Counted from the first letter of the stretch, positions 1 through 12,718 are shown. The stretch: DNA of 64,000 nt from Hyperoodon ampullatus (GCA_949752795.1 OX457057.1:5570632-5634631), one strand, 5' to 3'. Made by a program: numbers and translations. The notes: generated by a model not told the origin, from the sequence alone.

Positions 1-305
1 GAAGTTCAACTCCATGCAGTGAATGAGTGTCCGGTCGTTTGTAAAGCACCATCTCCCAAGACGTGAGCAAGGGTCCTTGTCCCCACTCTAGGGGTGGAGA
101 GTGTGAGGTCAGCAATGTCCAGACCTCCTAGTGGCAGTGGGGTCAGATGAAGTATCTGGACCGCTGCTCGGGGTGCAATTGCATCCCTGGAGATGAGGCA
201 GGATGGAGGGTAGGTTGTCCTGCACTCTGCCCAGGGGGGCATCTGAAGGGCATTCCTATAAATCCACGGGAAGAGGACCCCAGGAGCCTGCTGGGAGAAC
301 CATAG
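1..305. other. Unique intronic sequence
   Basis: I see no gene or repeat family here. The open frame on the minus strand is short and lacks similarity to any family I know. Confidence 0.4.
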
Positions 306-456
306 AATCCTTTATTTATTACACAACAATTATGTATTAAGTGCTAGCTCGGCAACAGACATCACTCTAGGTGCTGTGGATACAGCAGAGAACAGAACAG
401 GTACAGTTTCTGCCCCCATAGAGTTTACATTCCAAGTAAGTAAAGAAATCAATAGA
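306..456 (-). repeat. L2 LINE fragment
   Basis: It reads as the reverse complement of an L2 3' end: TTTATTTATT, then TATGTATTAAGTGCTAG, then CTCTAGGTGCTGTGGATACA and an 'agagtttacattccaagtaag' block. The degeneration is typical of an old mammalian copy. Confidence 0.6.
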
Positions 457-508
457 GAGAGGTCTGGAATCCCTCACTTCAAACTCCGAGGGCCAGATGT
501 ACTTTGGC

Positions 509-706
509 CAGTGGCCCTCAACTGGGGCGATTTGGCAATGTCTAGAGATACCTGTGGTTGTCGCAGCTCTGGGAAGGGAGGTGCTGCTGGCATCTAGTGG
601 GAGGAGGCCTGGGATGTTGTTCAGCATCCTACAGTGCCCAGTGCAGGCCCCACAGCAAAGAACTGTCGGGTCCACGATGCCAACAGCGCCCGGGTTTAGC
701 AGCCTG
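509..706 (+). mobile_element. MER20 (hAT-Charlie) DNA transposon, nonautonomous
   Basis: Near full length. It opens CAGTGGCCCTCAACTGGGGC, contains ATTTGGCAATGTCTAGAGA, 'ctggcatctagtggg' and 'catcctacagtgccca', and ends GGGTTTAGCAGCCTG. There is no transposase; it is an ancient eutherian fossil. Confidence 0.75.
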
Positions 707-985
707 GTTTGGGCATTCAGACTTTGCATTTGAGAAACATACTATGGTGCATAGACAATATATTATATAACGTCCCCGGCAGGCTGTGGAGTAACTCCCC
801 ATAATCAAAAGCATTAATACTTCTGCAGCAAAATGTATGAATACTCACACTAGGAGGATGAACCACAACTGTAAATAGCCTCACAACAGTTCGGATCATG
901 TTTTGCCACCAAATGGGCTATGAACAAGCTTTTGGTTTTCAGAGCTTTATGGATTTTGGAATTGGATTGTGGTCCTATAATGTAA
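707..985. other. Unassigned AT-rich sequence
   Basis: This sits between the MER20 and an L2 fragment. I do not assign it to a family. It may be another old insertion within the L2. Confidence 0.3.
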
Positions 986-989
986 TTTC

Positions 990-1270
990 AGATAATGATA
1001 AATGCTATAATGGAAAAAAGGAGAGTGAGGAAGGAGGAATACAGGGTCTTAGAGAGTGTGGCCGAGAAGACGCCTTGGCGGAGGTGAGCTCTGAGCAGAG
1101 ACCTGCGTCAAGCTGGGAGATGGGCCATGAGCCCCAGCAGAGAGAAGAGCATGTGCAAAGGCCCTGAGGCAGGAGTGAGCTTACAGTGTTTGAGAACAGC
1201 CAGGAGGCTTGTGCGCCTCCATCGGACATGCCAGGAAAAGACAAGTGGGCGGCAGGGCTGCAAAGGTGAC
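990..1270 (-). repeat. L2 LINE fragment
   Basis: Reverse-complement L2 features include 'gataatgataaatgctata' and 'gagcatgtgcaaaggccctg', the latter being the antisense of the L2 ORF2 tail that reads QGLCTCSSLC on the minus strand. It is decayed, with many stops. Confidence 0.55.
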
Positions 1271-4200
1271 TGGGGAGCAGATGGGCCCGGCCTCCAGCCG
1301 TTGAAGGACTCGGGGTTCCGCTGTCAGCAAGGAGAGAGGCCAGTGGAGGGGTGTGAATGTGGGATCGTGCTGGCTGCAGGGAAGAGAATGGGCTGTGGGA
1401 AGGCAAGAGCAGGTGCCCTCAAGGGACAAAGAGGGCATTGCCAGAACTGAGGGGGCCCCGATTCATGCATCCTGGGTGGGGCTCACACTGGGAAGTAAAG
1501 GGAAGCAGGTTGGTGTTGAAGTCCAGACAAGCCAGGAGACCCAGCTCCCGGGGCCCTAATGCACCACAAGCCTCCAGCCTCCGGGCCTTTGCACAAGCCA
1601 GCCCACATCTACCCTTCCCCCACCTCCCTTTCCCACTCCTCCTCCCGCCATGGGACTACCTCTCGGACCCGTGTCTCTGACGTCAGCGTGTCCATTTTCC
1701 CAGCTGGGCTCCGGCGGCCTGGCAGGCTGGGCTGAGCCTTAATTCTGTGCCTCCTGGTACCCTGGCCACAGCTCCTCAGAAGTGCTCACAGGGACGAGGA
1801 CAGAGTTCATGCCAAGAAATCCTCAAGACATTTGGAAAAGGCAGGGTGGTCAGGGCAGTTCCCAGGGAGACAGTGGGGCCTGGAGCAAAGGAGCCAAAAT
1901 GACCGAGGGGTTTGGAAGAGTGACGTGGACATTCAGGAAGGGGCTCATTTCTCACGGAAGCCCTCTTCTGCCCCAGGCATCTTTTGTGTCCATCCCTTGG
2001 GCCCGGCCCACCCACCTCCCCATCCCTGGCCCCTGGCATGGCCCGCTGCTGCCTGCAGCTGCATCTCAGGCCCGAGCAGCAGGTGTCAGCAGCTTGTGTT
2101 TAAGCAGAGCCAGTGGCGACTGCAGACACGCTCTGAAGACAAAACCTTAGACATCAGGGAAACATCCTTGGTTCAGACGCCAACTCCTCCCCTTTACCGG
2201 AAAAAGAGCTTTATCTGGACTCTTCCGGGCCTGAGATGAAGCCCACACAGCTCCGTGGGCTGAGGGCTCCCTTCCGGGCTGGAGTTCTGAACCTGGAGAC
2301 ATGGTGACACCACCAGGAGATTTCAAACCAGCACCCCGGCCCGTCCCCGGCCAACAACCTGAGAACCCAGGCTCCCAGGCACAGACAGGGTGTTTCTTAA
2401 AGGCCCCACCTGGGTGGATCTGGCAGCAGCCAGGACTGTGAACCCCTGCTCCAAGCCTCGCCCCAGCCGCCTCTCACCAGTCCCTTGGGCCCCTCTCCAG
2501 TCTCATCAGGGCAGAAACGCCTGAAAGGAGAAAAGGATGCCCTCCTGGGCACACCGGGTGGGCACTGCCTCCTCGAGGGGTGTCCCCTCGATATTCACAC
2601 CCTCGGGGTCGGGTATTGACAGCTGTAGACATTGCAGAGAAGGCAACACAGGCTCAGGGGGGCTCAGAGCTGTGGCCATGGGTGCTGAGCCAGGAGCAAG
2701 TCTTCTGATGCCGCCAGCTGCCTGGGGCGGGGGGGAGGGTACAACATTGGTGACAGTTGGGGCTGCCTCCACCCCGTTGTTGGGGGATGGGATTGCATCA
2801 CCCACAGGGGCTTGGTGACCCACGGTGGCCAGGTTTCTCAGAGCAGAGCAGGGCCTGTGATGTCCTTGAAACCCCCCCACTGCAGCTCACCTTCTAGGAC
2901 ACCACACACACAGTTCCCGAAACAGCCGCCGTGTCCCCACCACCAGCTCCCGGGGGAGGAGAGAGGCGTAAATGCAGGAATGGTTCCTGTCCCCGCACCT
3001 GTGTACACACTGTCCCCCCTCGGCCCCCAGGGTCAAGTGAGAGGGAAGAGGCCTCCCTGGCAGAAGCAGGGAAGGGGGGCCTCAGGGAGCCCACTCACTG
3101 CCCCCGCCAACCTGCCCGGGGCATCCTGAGCTGCAGCCTGCCTGCCGGGCTGAGCCTGTGCAGAGCCCGGACTGACTTCTGCAAGCAGCCCTGTTGGGCC
3201 CAGCAGAGCCCCGGGGCTCAGGAGGAGCCAGCTCCCGCTTCCGGAAAGGGCGACTTTTTCCCCGCTAAAGCTCTCTGCTCAAGGATCCATCTAAATCCAG
3301 TTACTCAAAGCGTGGGGTGTGCGTCTGCCAGGGAGGGGCTGCGCAGCCTTGCTGCAACCGCCCGTGATTTCAGGGCTGAGTATCTTTCAGAGTTATTTAA
3401 TACCTTCTTCCCTTTTTTCCCATTTTGATGATATGTTTCTAAATTATACATTAAACTTATCAGGGTGAGTAATACCTCACAGCTTCCCCGTGTCAGACCT
3501 AATATGACAGCCTCGTCTGCGGCTCCGAGTTTACATGGTTGAGGGGGAAATGCTCCTTTCATATCCATTTATCTTCACGTTAAGTATTTAGAGATGAGAA
3601 CCTCAGACAGGTTCCAGACACCTGGGCTCCCCGAGCACTCGGCTTCTGCAGGAATCTCTCCTCCTTCTGCATGCATGGCCAGGGTCGTGTCTCAGGCTGG
3701 CTGAGACCCGGAGGTGCCCCCTCCCCAGGGAAGGGTTGTCAGGGGCAGAGAGGCCCCCAGAGGGAGCAAAGCCGGGAGGTCAGGCTCAGAGCTGTAAAAT
3801 GTTTAATGTTCCTGGAAGGGATGTAAAATGCACCCGTACCTCCCGTAGCCTCCTGCCTTGGCCCAGGGAACCGCAGCTCCCAGGGGACAGATCCGTGCTC
3901 CCCCATCATGCCTGTCCCTGGTGTTCATTCATTCAGTTTTTCATTCATGCATGCAAACATGCATGCCTTCAAATAGCTGTTGCCGTCTCCACGTGCTAGG
4001 TAGGCCTGGGCTAGCCTGCCAGTAGCCTATGATGCTGCCCTGGGTCCCGGGGCATTTGGGGAATAGCCCCTGGAGCTGGCATCCAATAGAAGGGCACATC
4101 CTCAGCCCATCTGGGGCTCTGCTGGGGGAACTATCTTGTCCTCTGAGCCGGGGGAAGCCTCACCGTGGACAAGCCCCCAGTCAACCCCCGGACCAGGAGG

Positions 4201-6290
4201 CCAAGCAGGGAGGGACTGGCCTGGCAGCCCCCCACCCAGCGCTGCTGGTCTGCGGCACCCCCAGCTGGCACAGTCCTGCTGTGGCACCCAGGCTCTGCCG
4301 GGCTGGGGGGCAGGGGGTTCTGTCAGGTTTGAGCCCTCAGTTCTGCGGCACAGAAGGAAAGGGAACGGCCACCAGAGGCCAAGGGAGACTGAAGGCGTCA
4401 TAATCTTTCCAGTTTCCTGAGTTTGGTGCTTGAACTATGCTAGCGACTCTGCGTGGTCGTTCTATGTAACTCTCGCCGCTGCCCACGGCACCTGCACTTT
4501 ACAGTTGACATTGAGATGTTGGTGCCCAAGGTCACAGAGCAGAATGAGGGGTGGGGCTGGGGTCTGAGCACACCCTGGCCAGAACCACGTGCTTCACGCC
4601 CCTCGGGATCCCCAGGGCCCCCAGCAGGCTGGACCAGATGAGCCACTGGCCCCTGCTGCTGCGACCTGGGCACCCCCTGGCCGGGCCACTGGGTGCCACC
4701 CCCAGAGCCTGGCCAACAGCCTCCAGGCAGGAGATTCACCCAAAGGGAAGTGACGGGGCAATTTATCATATCAATAAACTTGCTTAAGGCGTGTTCTGTC
4801 TTCCTGTAATGAAATGGGGACGAGATCTCCCCAAGTTATTGGGCACCAGGGCAACTCGGCATCAGACGCTTATTATTTTCTGCCATGATCAGGGAAGACT
4901 GACCGTGCTTGGATAAGTGCAGCTTAAAATTGAAAACCAAGCAATTTACCTTCAGTCGCTTCTCAGAATTTTGTGCACCCAGAGACAGTTAAGGAAAAAT
5001 AGACTCCGTTTCCATTTTAACTGCTTCCCATTAACATTTGTTTCCTGCCTGAGACTGGGGTTTGGCTGGGGGAGAAGGGTATTGGTGGTGATGGTATCTC
5101 CCACCTGCTTCCTTGGGCAAAGGAAACCTGCCTTCGGGCACCTCTTTCTTGAGGGACAACAGGGTTAAGATTGTTGGGGTCACCTCTCTTTCTCCTGGCA
5201 AAGCTGCCCCCTGCGTTATTTCTGCCCACCCCTGGGTCACTGGCTCCGTCAGCCAGCGGAGGTGGAGACCCAGCCCTGCCCTCAGGTGTAGCCAGGAGAG
5301 GCGGTCCGGACAGGGGCTCTACATTTCCCACCCCTCCGGGCAGGGCTCCCCGCTTCCCTCCACATTTGTCCAGGCTTTGAGAGGCAGATGTTCTCCAGCC
5401 TCTGGATATTTCTGTCTTGTTTCCCATTAAGAAGCAGAGGTTGATTTTGGAAGGCTTGGGGATGAGGAGAAGGCAGAGACCTCAATGGATGTAGAGTCAG
5501 AACTCCCAGGTTTGCCTGTGGGAAGCTGTCTGTGACCCGTTCTGTCTGTCGTCCCGAGGCCAGGCCCCTGGTGCCCTGGTACTGGCGTTGGTTCTCTCCA
5601 CCCAGCTCCCAGGCACCCTGCGAGCCTCTGCCGCTCAGCACCTACAGGGCTAGTCCCTCAAGGTTTGCTCAGAACTCTAGGGAAGAATTCTCTGCTCTAG
5701 TGATATCAACAACAGGGAAGTAGGCAAGGCCCCCAAAGCCCTGGCCTGGCTTCTCCTTTATCCCAGGGATAATAAGAGGAGGGACTTCTGTGATGTAAAT
5801 GGTCCTCTGCTTGTGAATTTAATAGTTACCTCTCGGGGTCCCTCCATCAGCCAATGCAGCAAGATAAACTGTTGTGATAGTCTCACCCCCGGTGCTCTGG
5901 CTGTGCGGCTTCAGCCCCGCCTCCTCTTGTTTGATCAGCCTCACCCCGCACTGGCTGCACAAGCCCAGGCTGTGTGCGGATGGGATTTGCCAGTCCTTTG
6001 CACACCTTGCCGGGCGGATCGCGCTGAGCCTGCTCTGGAAACAGGAACAGAGTTTGGACTCTTATCCTGAGGGTCTTCACCTTGAACCCTGAGGTCCCTG
6101 TTCACCTGTGCAGACCATCCTGGGGCTCCCACCTTCCGGGGGTGGGCGGTTCTCTGGAACAGAAGCCCCCACCACTGCCCTGGGAACCAAGGCGAGGCTC
6201 TGGGAGGACTCACACACAGCTGGACGTCATCAAGCCTGGCTGCCCCTATGGGTGCCTGGCCAGGGCCCATCTTGAGCCCCTTACTTGGGA
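1271..6290. other. Unique GC-rich intron with one AT-rich candidate conserved block
   Basis: Mostly GC-rich sequence with no recognisable gene. Exceptions are a possible MIR scrap near 4495-4545, a CATT/CATG-rich stretch at 3927-3975 and an AT-rich block at about 3395-3600 that looks unlike its flanks and could be conserved noncoding DNA. Open frames here are GC-driven. Confidence 0.4.
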
Positions 6291-6294
6291 GCAG

Positions 6295-6390
6295 TGAGTT
6301 AAGAGGAAGGAAAGTTCCAGGCAGAAAGAGCAGCACATTCCACAAGAACAGAGCAGGGACTTGGGCACAGGCGGGGGTCAGCTTGGATGG
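6295..6390 (-). repeat. L2 LINE scrap
   Basis: The segment 'aagttccaggcagaaagagcagcac...' resembles antisense L2 ORF2 tail sequence ('ttccaggcagagggaacagc'). It is short, so the call is tentative. Confidence 0.4.
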
Positions 6391-8375
6391 TTGCTGGAAC
6401 CCCCCATCCCCCAATATAACCCTGGTTCTAGAGAATTAAGGGCAAGGGAGCCCAGGGACTCTGCAGCAGCCTCCTGGGCTGGCGTCTCTGCACACAAGAC
6501 CGTAATTTGAGGACATCTGACCTTGGAGGTGGTCTGTGAGGGCTATGGCTAGAGGTGACCCACACACGCTGGCCACACTTGGGGTGGGCAGTGGCGGACA
6601 GCCGCTCCAGGGTCCCCTCTCCCTTGCCCACAACTGGTCAGGGCGAATTTTGGAGAGGACCCAGAGGTGTACCGAAGCACAACTCCGGTCACTTTCTGGT
6701 CCTGCTTTTGAAGTGGCCGGCACCTTTGTACAACCCCAGAGTGACCAGGCACGGGGGTCAGGCTCTGGCAGCATCGGGGAAGAGACCAGAAAGGGGTTTT
6801 CACTGTACTGATGGTTTAGCACACACTCCAGGCCTCCCCCAAGAAGCCGTCTGGGAATCAAGGTCACTAGATGCAGACTCAAAGGTTTTCATGTATTTTT
6901 ACTTCTGCATTTGCTCTTGTTTTTACTGGCATGCATACTAGACATACAGAAAACTGCATGAAACAAAAACGAAACACGGGATAAATAACGATAAAGCATG
7001 TGACCACAACCCAGGACACGGGAAAGAGCATAAATGCCGGTTGGTTCTCTGAGGCTTGCCCCTTCCCCACAATGGAAAGGGTAACCTGGGACTAGGACCC
7101 CAACTACTCAGAGGCTGAACTGTCTCTGGGCAGTCCCAGGCCAGTGCAGAAAGCCCTGTCCTCACCATGGATTCCTCTCCCTTCCTGGTCTCTGAGAGGA
7201 AGGAATGTTCCAAAGATGACAGGATTCAAGTGAGATTAATTTCTTATTTTAGACCTTTAGAAAGGCAGTTGCACAGAAACGAAGTCCCTGGTTCGTAAGG
7301 AACTTCAGATCAATTAAAACAATTTACTTTGCTGCTAATGATTTCAGACCATTGTAATTTATTGGTAAGTAAATGACTTCAAAAGTGTATTCCTTGGGCG
7401 GCTGCACAGAGGGAATTTTAACAAGTTCTTGGATAAATTAAGTCTGGAATTTGTTAACAGACTGTTATTGTAAAACATTTAAAGTAGGCCTTTCACATAG
7501 CTCCAAGGCCTCCAAGTTTCCAGAAACAATTAAAACTTCTCATCAGTTCTTCATTGTTTAAGGGAATCAAATGGCAGGAAAGGGCTGCTGACAACAGGTG
7601 GGAAACCCCGGCCCAGCAGTGATGTCCAAGACACCAGCGGCCGCTGGAATCCCCCTGTGATTTCTGCTCTCAAGGAAAAATCCAGATTACTACTCTGGCC
7701 AAAATATGCCCCGCACAGCTGGGCTTCCACCTGCCCTCAGTGGCATCTCCCGTTTCTCTGCCTTTAGTCCCCGAGCTCCAGCCCCACGGGCTCCGGCACA
7801 GGCCCAGCTGCAGCTATAGTCTTCCTAAGTCACCTCTCTCTTGTCCATGGACCTCTCTTCAGCACATCCCCTAGGCTTGGTGTCTGCCCGCCTCTTAACA
7901 GGAGGATGAGTATTCAATGAGTGATTGCATTGGTGACGGCTCCAGCATGCGACATGGGTAGTGTCCCACTGGAATGGGCCAGAACCTCCTGCAGGGTCAG
8001 GGGACTACCCCTGGTGCCCAGGGCAGGGAAGCTTAAGGATACAGGACCGACCAGGTGAGAGGCCTGGCTGCCTGCGAGCCGCCCACCAGGGCAGGACGGG
8101 CAGCGGACATCCAGGCGTTGCAGTGTGGACCGCCTTTAGGGGCTTTGAATCTGGTCAGAGGGTTCTTGTCCATGCCTTTTATGTAAGGCCCAGAGAGCCC
8201 TCCCTGAGGCCAACCTGCATCCCCTGGGGCCTTTTCCTTGGAAAATGAGGATCCTCCTTGAATTCTTCCCAACCCTCAACATCTCAGTTTCTGGTCAGTA
8301 ATAATAGTAAGATAATAGTGCAGCCAGCGTGAAGCCCTGGGGAAGAGCAGGAGCCTCGCACCTCAGGAAATGTGG
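6391..8375. other. Unique intron
   Basis: No gene was seen. It includes the AT-rich block at 7215-7565, listed separately. The rest is ordinary GC-rich intron. Confidence 0.4.
7215..7565. other. AT-rich candidate conserved noncoding element
   Basis: About 350 bp of non-repetitive AT-rich sequence is set in a GC-rich intron. It is rich in TAAT/ATTA cores (AGATTAATTTC, CAATTAAAAC, GCTAATGATTTC, ACAATTAAAACT), the kind of site bound by homeodomain factors. It matches no interspersed repeat that I recognise. Conservation is inferred from composition only. Confidence 0.35.
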
Positions 8376-8379
8376 TATT

Positions 8380-8490
8380 GCCTTTAGACCTCAACAGGCC
8401 GGGAGGTAGGGGCCAAGGCACAGACTGACGCTCAGGGGTTAAGGAACTTGTACAAATTGGATGGTGCCTAAGTGGCAGGGTTGGGCTGTG
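8380..8490 (-). repeat. MIR SINE fragment
   Basis: The antisense MIR signature is 'gctcaggggttaaggaacttg' followed by 'cctaagtggcagggttggg'. Confidence 0.6.
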
Positions 8491-8714
8491 GATGCTACAA
8501 TCTAAAATCCATCACGCTATCCTGCGTGATGTCTACCCCTTCTCACGGCCCCTTAGTGCCACTCGGCCTCTGGGCAGCGGCTTCCAACCCAGGCCTGCTT
8601 TAGAGGCGGTTCAGCAAAGGCCTGGGTCCCACGTCCCGCCACCAGATCCAGAATCAATGAGCGCCTAGCGCACAGATGGCAGGCAGGGGGCCAGCTTGGG
8701 ACACTTCCTCACCC

Positions 8715-9562
8715 TCATAGGTTCATTCATCAGGATATATTGATTGAAGAGCACAGTGACCGGGGGTTTGGAGTCCTGGAGCCCCTGTTCTCTCGGAGCA
8801 GAAGTCCTAGTGGGAGGAAGCAGAGGTGAGGAACAAATGAACAAGAAAGACGAGATGTGAGTGTGTCAGGGCTCTGGTCTCACTGATCAAGGTCGGGTAA
8901 GGACTCTCTGAGGAGGCGGCGCTTGAGCGGTGACAGAGTGACCCTGAAGAATGTTCCAGGCAGAGGGAACAGCCAGTCAGTGCAAAGGCACCTGGGCTGG
9001 GAGGAAGGAAAAAGAAAGCAAACAGGGGCAGGGTGGTGAGCAGCGGGGAGGGTGCAGGAGAGGGGAGGGCAGGGAGCCAAGGAGAACCAAAGGGGGAGGA
9101 TGGAGGGCGGAGTGTGGATCTCTCTTTAGTCAAAGGCTTTGGAGCATTTTAAGCAGGGCGGTGACAGGACCTGACGGATGCCTTTGAAAGGCTTCTTCCG
9201 GCTGGGAAGGGTTAAATGGATGTTTGTAGAGAGGCCAGCTCGGAGGCAAATAGACCAGCCGGAAGGGCCAGGCAGGGTCCAGGTGAGAGGATGGCTAGGT
9301 GAACCAGAGCAGGAGCTGTGGGGAGGTGAGGCGCACAGAGGTCTGGGGTCTGTTTTGAGGTGAGGTTGACAAAACTTGCTAATTGTTTGGATGTAAGGTT
9401 AAGGCAAAGAGAGGAATCAGGGTGACGGATGGATTCAGGGCTGGAGGAGCTGGGCGGATAGTGGTGCCAGGTACTCAGAAGAGAAGACCAAGGTGGGGGG
9501 GATCCCAAGGGCCCCTTTGGCCATATTTCAGTCAAGGTGGCTATGGACGCCCTGCTGGGCGT
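8715..9562 (-). repeat. L2 LINE, 3' part, interrupted by an MLT1 LTR
   Basis: This is a long antisense L2 copy. 'ttcattcatcaggatatattgattgaagagcac' marks the 3' end. It is followed by 'gaatgttccaggcagaggga', 'agtgcaaaggcacctgggc' and 'cattttaagcagggcggtgacagg', all antisense to the L2 ORF2 tail. The same element resumes at about 9925 after the MLT1 insertion. The frame is broken. Confidence 0.65.
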
Positions 9563-9564
9563 GC

Positions 9565-9910
9565 TGTCTTCATCTGCCCAGGCTGCGATCACAGAGTACC
9601 ATAGACTGGCCGGTTTACACAGCAGCCACTTATTGCTCACAGTTCTGGAGGCTGGATGTCCAAGATCAAGGCACCAGCTGCTTCCTGGTTCATAGAGGAC
9701 CATCTCCTCCCTGTGTCCTCACGTGGCCAAGGGAGAGAGAGCTCTGGTCTCACCTTCTTCTAAGGGCACTAATCCCATCATGGGCCCCACCCTCGTGGTC
9801 TCCTCTAAACCTAATCACCTCCCAAGGGACCCACCTCCTAATACCATCACATCAGGGGTTAGAACTTCAACACATAGATTTCAAGGGAACACAGGCATTC
9901 AGTCCACACA
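9565..9910 (-). mobile_element. MLT1-type LTR (ERVL-MaLR), solo
   Basis: It reads as the reverse complement of an MLT1 LTR: TGTCTTCATCTGCCCAGGCTG, 'gagtaccatagactgg', 'tcacagttctggaggctgga', 'ctaagggcactaatcccatc' and 'ggttagaacttcaacacata'. No internal coding region is present. It is inserted into the older L2 on both sides. I saw no clear 5-bp duplication. Confidence 0.75.
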
Positions 9911-9924
9911 TATCAAATAGGCGG

Positions 9925-10130
9925 TGGATGCTGTGGGTTTGGAGTTGTGTGGTAAAGTCAGAATTTGAGTCATGAATTAGGAATTAGAGTCAAGGGTCAG
10001 GGTGTGGGAAGTCACCCAGGAAGGAAAGGGTGGGGCAGAGACTAAGGATGGGGACACCCCAACATTTAGAGGCCACAGGAGGAGGAGGAGAGGATACCTG
10101 GAGAGAACTGACTGGTGTGGGTTCCATAAG
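9925..10130 (-). repeat. L2 LINE, continuation after the MLT1 insertion
   Basis: 'ggggacaccccaacatttag' with 'gaagtcacccaggaaggaaa' matches antisense L2 ORF2 just 5' (in L2 terms) of the part at 8715-9562. The two are halves of one copy. Confidence 0.6.
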
Positions 10131-10610
10131 CCAAGAAGAGAGCCTTTCTGGAAGGAGGCCCACGGGGTCCACACAGATCACTAAATAAGGAGGTGCTTCC
10201 ACGAGGCTCCGGGATGATCGCGCTGAGCAAAACGTGTGCCTGTGTTTCAGATCCAGTGGGATCGGGTTTTAGATTATTTGAAGCCAGTTGGCAAACCCTT
10301 TTAGAGCCGATCACAGACTGCATTTTAGTAATTTTCATAGTATTTTTGGCAGCTCCAGAGACACCAAGGCAAGGCAGAGAATCTTTTAATGGAGCATTGA
10401 AAAGCAGTTTTTAAAAATACGTTTTAGAAAGCTATTTAAATTCTCCCGTCTGTAGCAAAATTAATGTATAAACTTAGCGCCTTCATTTGGCTCTACTTAA
10501 AACAAAAAAGGTGGGAAGCAGTTTCCTCCCTCGGTTCTGCTGAATCTAGAGGCTGGTTCTCATTTGGCATCACGGAACCTGGACATTTCCAGGGATGCCC
10601 TGTGCAGGAA
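10131..10610. other. Unique intron, partly AT-rich
   Basis: 10230-10500 is AT-rich and non-repetitive ('ttttaaaaatacgttttaga', 'aaaattaatgtataaac'). It is a weak conserved-element candidate. No gene was seen. Confidence 0.3.
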
Positions 10611-10611
10611 A

Positions 10612-10765
10612 GGTTCCAAACACTTTCCATCATGAAGTCATTTAATCTTCACAACAATCCCATGGGGGGAACAAGTGATATGTGTTCCCCCATTTCAGAG
10701 ATGGGGAAACTGAAGCCAGTGTTTGTTAATAAGAAGCTAAGTAGGTTTAGCATCCTTAGAGAGGG
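10612..10765 (-). repeat. MIR SINE fragment
   Basis: Antisense MIR: 'catttaatcttcacaacaat', 'cccatttcagagatggggaa' and 'actgaagccagt'. The order and spacing fit the MIR core. Confidence 0.7.
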
Positions 10766-12525
10766 GAAAGGAAGGAAGCTTGCCAAACATGTTAGACCTA
10801 GAGGGATGGAGGGGGACCCTATCTGTTGTACCCTGAAAGCTTGTGCTTTTAATCACCCTCGGACTCCCCGCTGCCTGGGTTTCACACCGGGTTGGGTTGG
10901 GGACTGATATGCAGCCGGGTTTGGACCCACTGCAGGAGCCTTGCTGTGGCGATTCTCGGAGGGGTTAGGGTCCACTCATCAGCACCCCGGTGTGCCTATT
11001 AAGTGTGCAGTGAAGCTAACTGGGGTTTAGGAGAGTAGATCCTTGGGATGCTCCCCAGGGGGATTCTGACACTTGGTAAACTTTGAGATGCCCTGCCAGC
11101 TTGCCCCTCAACACGTGCCATCACTGTGATTTTAGATCCAAAGAACCCGGGCGATGGTGATACAGTCACCCCTCCCCTCCGCAGAGAGGGGAGGTTCTCT
11201 GCTCAGGGCCCCGCAGAACCCAGGCTCTTGACTCCCGTGGATGGGTCTCCTCACAGATACCCCCTCCCTGGCCCTGGCCCAGCCTCCAGCCAGCCTGGAG
11301 AGGCAAGCTGTCTGCCCCAAAGAGGTGTTGTTTTCAAGGGAAAAGACAAGAGGTCGGGGTCCGGATGAACTGTGGCTGGAGGCCTGGCCACCCTTTGGTG
11401 GCAGCCTACCCACGGGTTCCCTGGGGTCTCCGGCTCCAGCACGGTAGCCTGCACTGTTCCAGCCCCTCTCTCCTCCCTCTGTCCTGGGAGATGGGCAGGA
11501 AGTCTGTGACAGGCCACTACAATACATGACAAGTCCTGGGGGCCTGCAGAAGGGGATGGAGGGGACAAGCTGAGCAGTTGGTGCAGGTGGGGCTGACAGC
11601 ACTCCGGAGCCAGTGGGTGGGGATGCAGGGGGGCTCGCGGAGTCCACAGAGGCTGGTGGCCTGTCTGTCCCACCCGCCACAATCCAAGGTGGGGCTGGAG
11701 GGACTGGTCTGTCCTGTCACAGCCAAGCTGTGTGACCCAGGTCTGGGTGGAAATAAAGGAGGGCTCAGAGAGGGTGGCTCCGCACCAGGTGCCACCTGGA
11801 TCTTGGGAACAAGGGACCATCTCTCGTTTGACTTAGAACAAACCTTGACAGGCCGCTAGGGTCCTTGACCCAGAATTTGCCCAGCATCTTCCCACCCCTC
11901 GTGCCCGCTCATACCCACATGTGTGTCACGGGCTGACCCTCTGCAGGACTCGTGCCCACTTATAGCTCTGTGCCATGGCTGCGCTCGCTGGGGGACATGC
12001 ATGGCCTGCTCCCACACAGGAGAAGCGCCCGCTCTTCAGATGAGCAGCGGGGGCCTGGTTTCTCAGGACCACTTGCTCCCTGGGCAAGTTAACGAACACC
12101 TCCACTTTTCCTCCGTGGTTGAATTGGCCATCACCGGCCAGGGCAGCCAGATCTGTCAGGCCACTGCTTTTGCAGGTTCTCCTGGCTTTACTGCCTCACT
12201 TGGAGCATCATCGAGGGGCAGCCAGCTGCTGAGAATCACTCAAGGTGACATGGCATTTTAGATTTCATTTCCCGCCCCCCAGCCCCACCCAGGTCTCTAT
12301 CTGTGGGAGACAGTGACAAGGGGACGGCACTCAGTAACTCGCAACATGAGCAGAGCTGATGTCCCAGGGGCAGGTTGTGTTCCCCCAGTGACTCAGGAGC
12401 CCCAAGCCTGCATCTTTGCTGCCATCTTCTCACTCTTTGTTGCCCCGAGATCCTGGCCTGCTTGCCCCTAACACTACCGACCTGCTCCCAACAAGCACCA
12501 GTGCTAGAACCCATCACGCGGGCAA
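10766..12525. other. Unique GC-rich intron
   Basis: No repeat family or gene is recognised. The overlapping open frames at 11.1-11.9 kb on both strands have no protein similarity that I know and mirror each other, as expected from GC-rich DNA. Confidence 0.4.
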
Positions 12526-12529
12526 GGGC

Positions 12530-12718
12530 CTCAGACAACACTGGATCCAAGTCTGGGCTCCAGCTACCAGCGGCCCTTCACCTTGGGCAAGACGCTTGAC
12601 CTCTGTGAGCTTCCATTTCCTCTCACCTGCCTCCTAGGATGGGCGTGAGGACAGGGGATGATGAGCACGTTGGGGTAGCTCTATGTCCAGCAGAGTGAGT
12701 GCTCAGTAAACAGCAGGA
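12530..12718 (+). repeat. MIR SINE
   Basis: Sense MIR: 'gggctccagctaccagcggc', 'caccttgggcaagacgcttg', 'acctctgtgagcttcca' and 'gagtgctcagtaaacagcag'. Close to full length. Confidence 0.7.

Noticed and set aside
8807..9133. 108-codon minus frame ending in a Ser/Leu-rich peptide
   Set aside because: It lies within antisense L2 and resembles the decayed L2 ORF2 tail.
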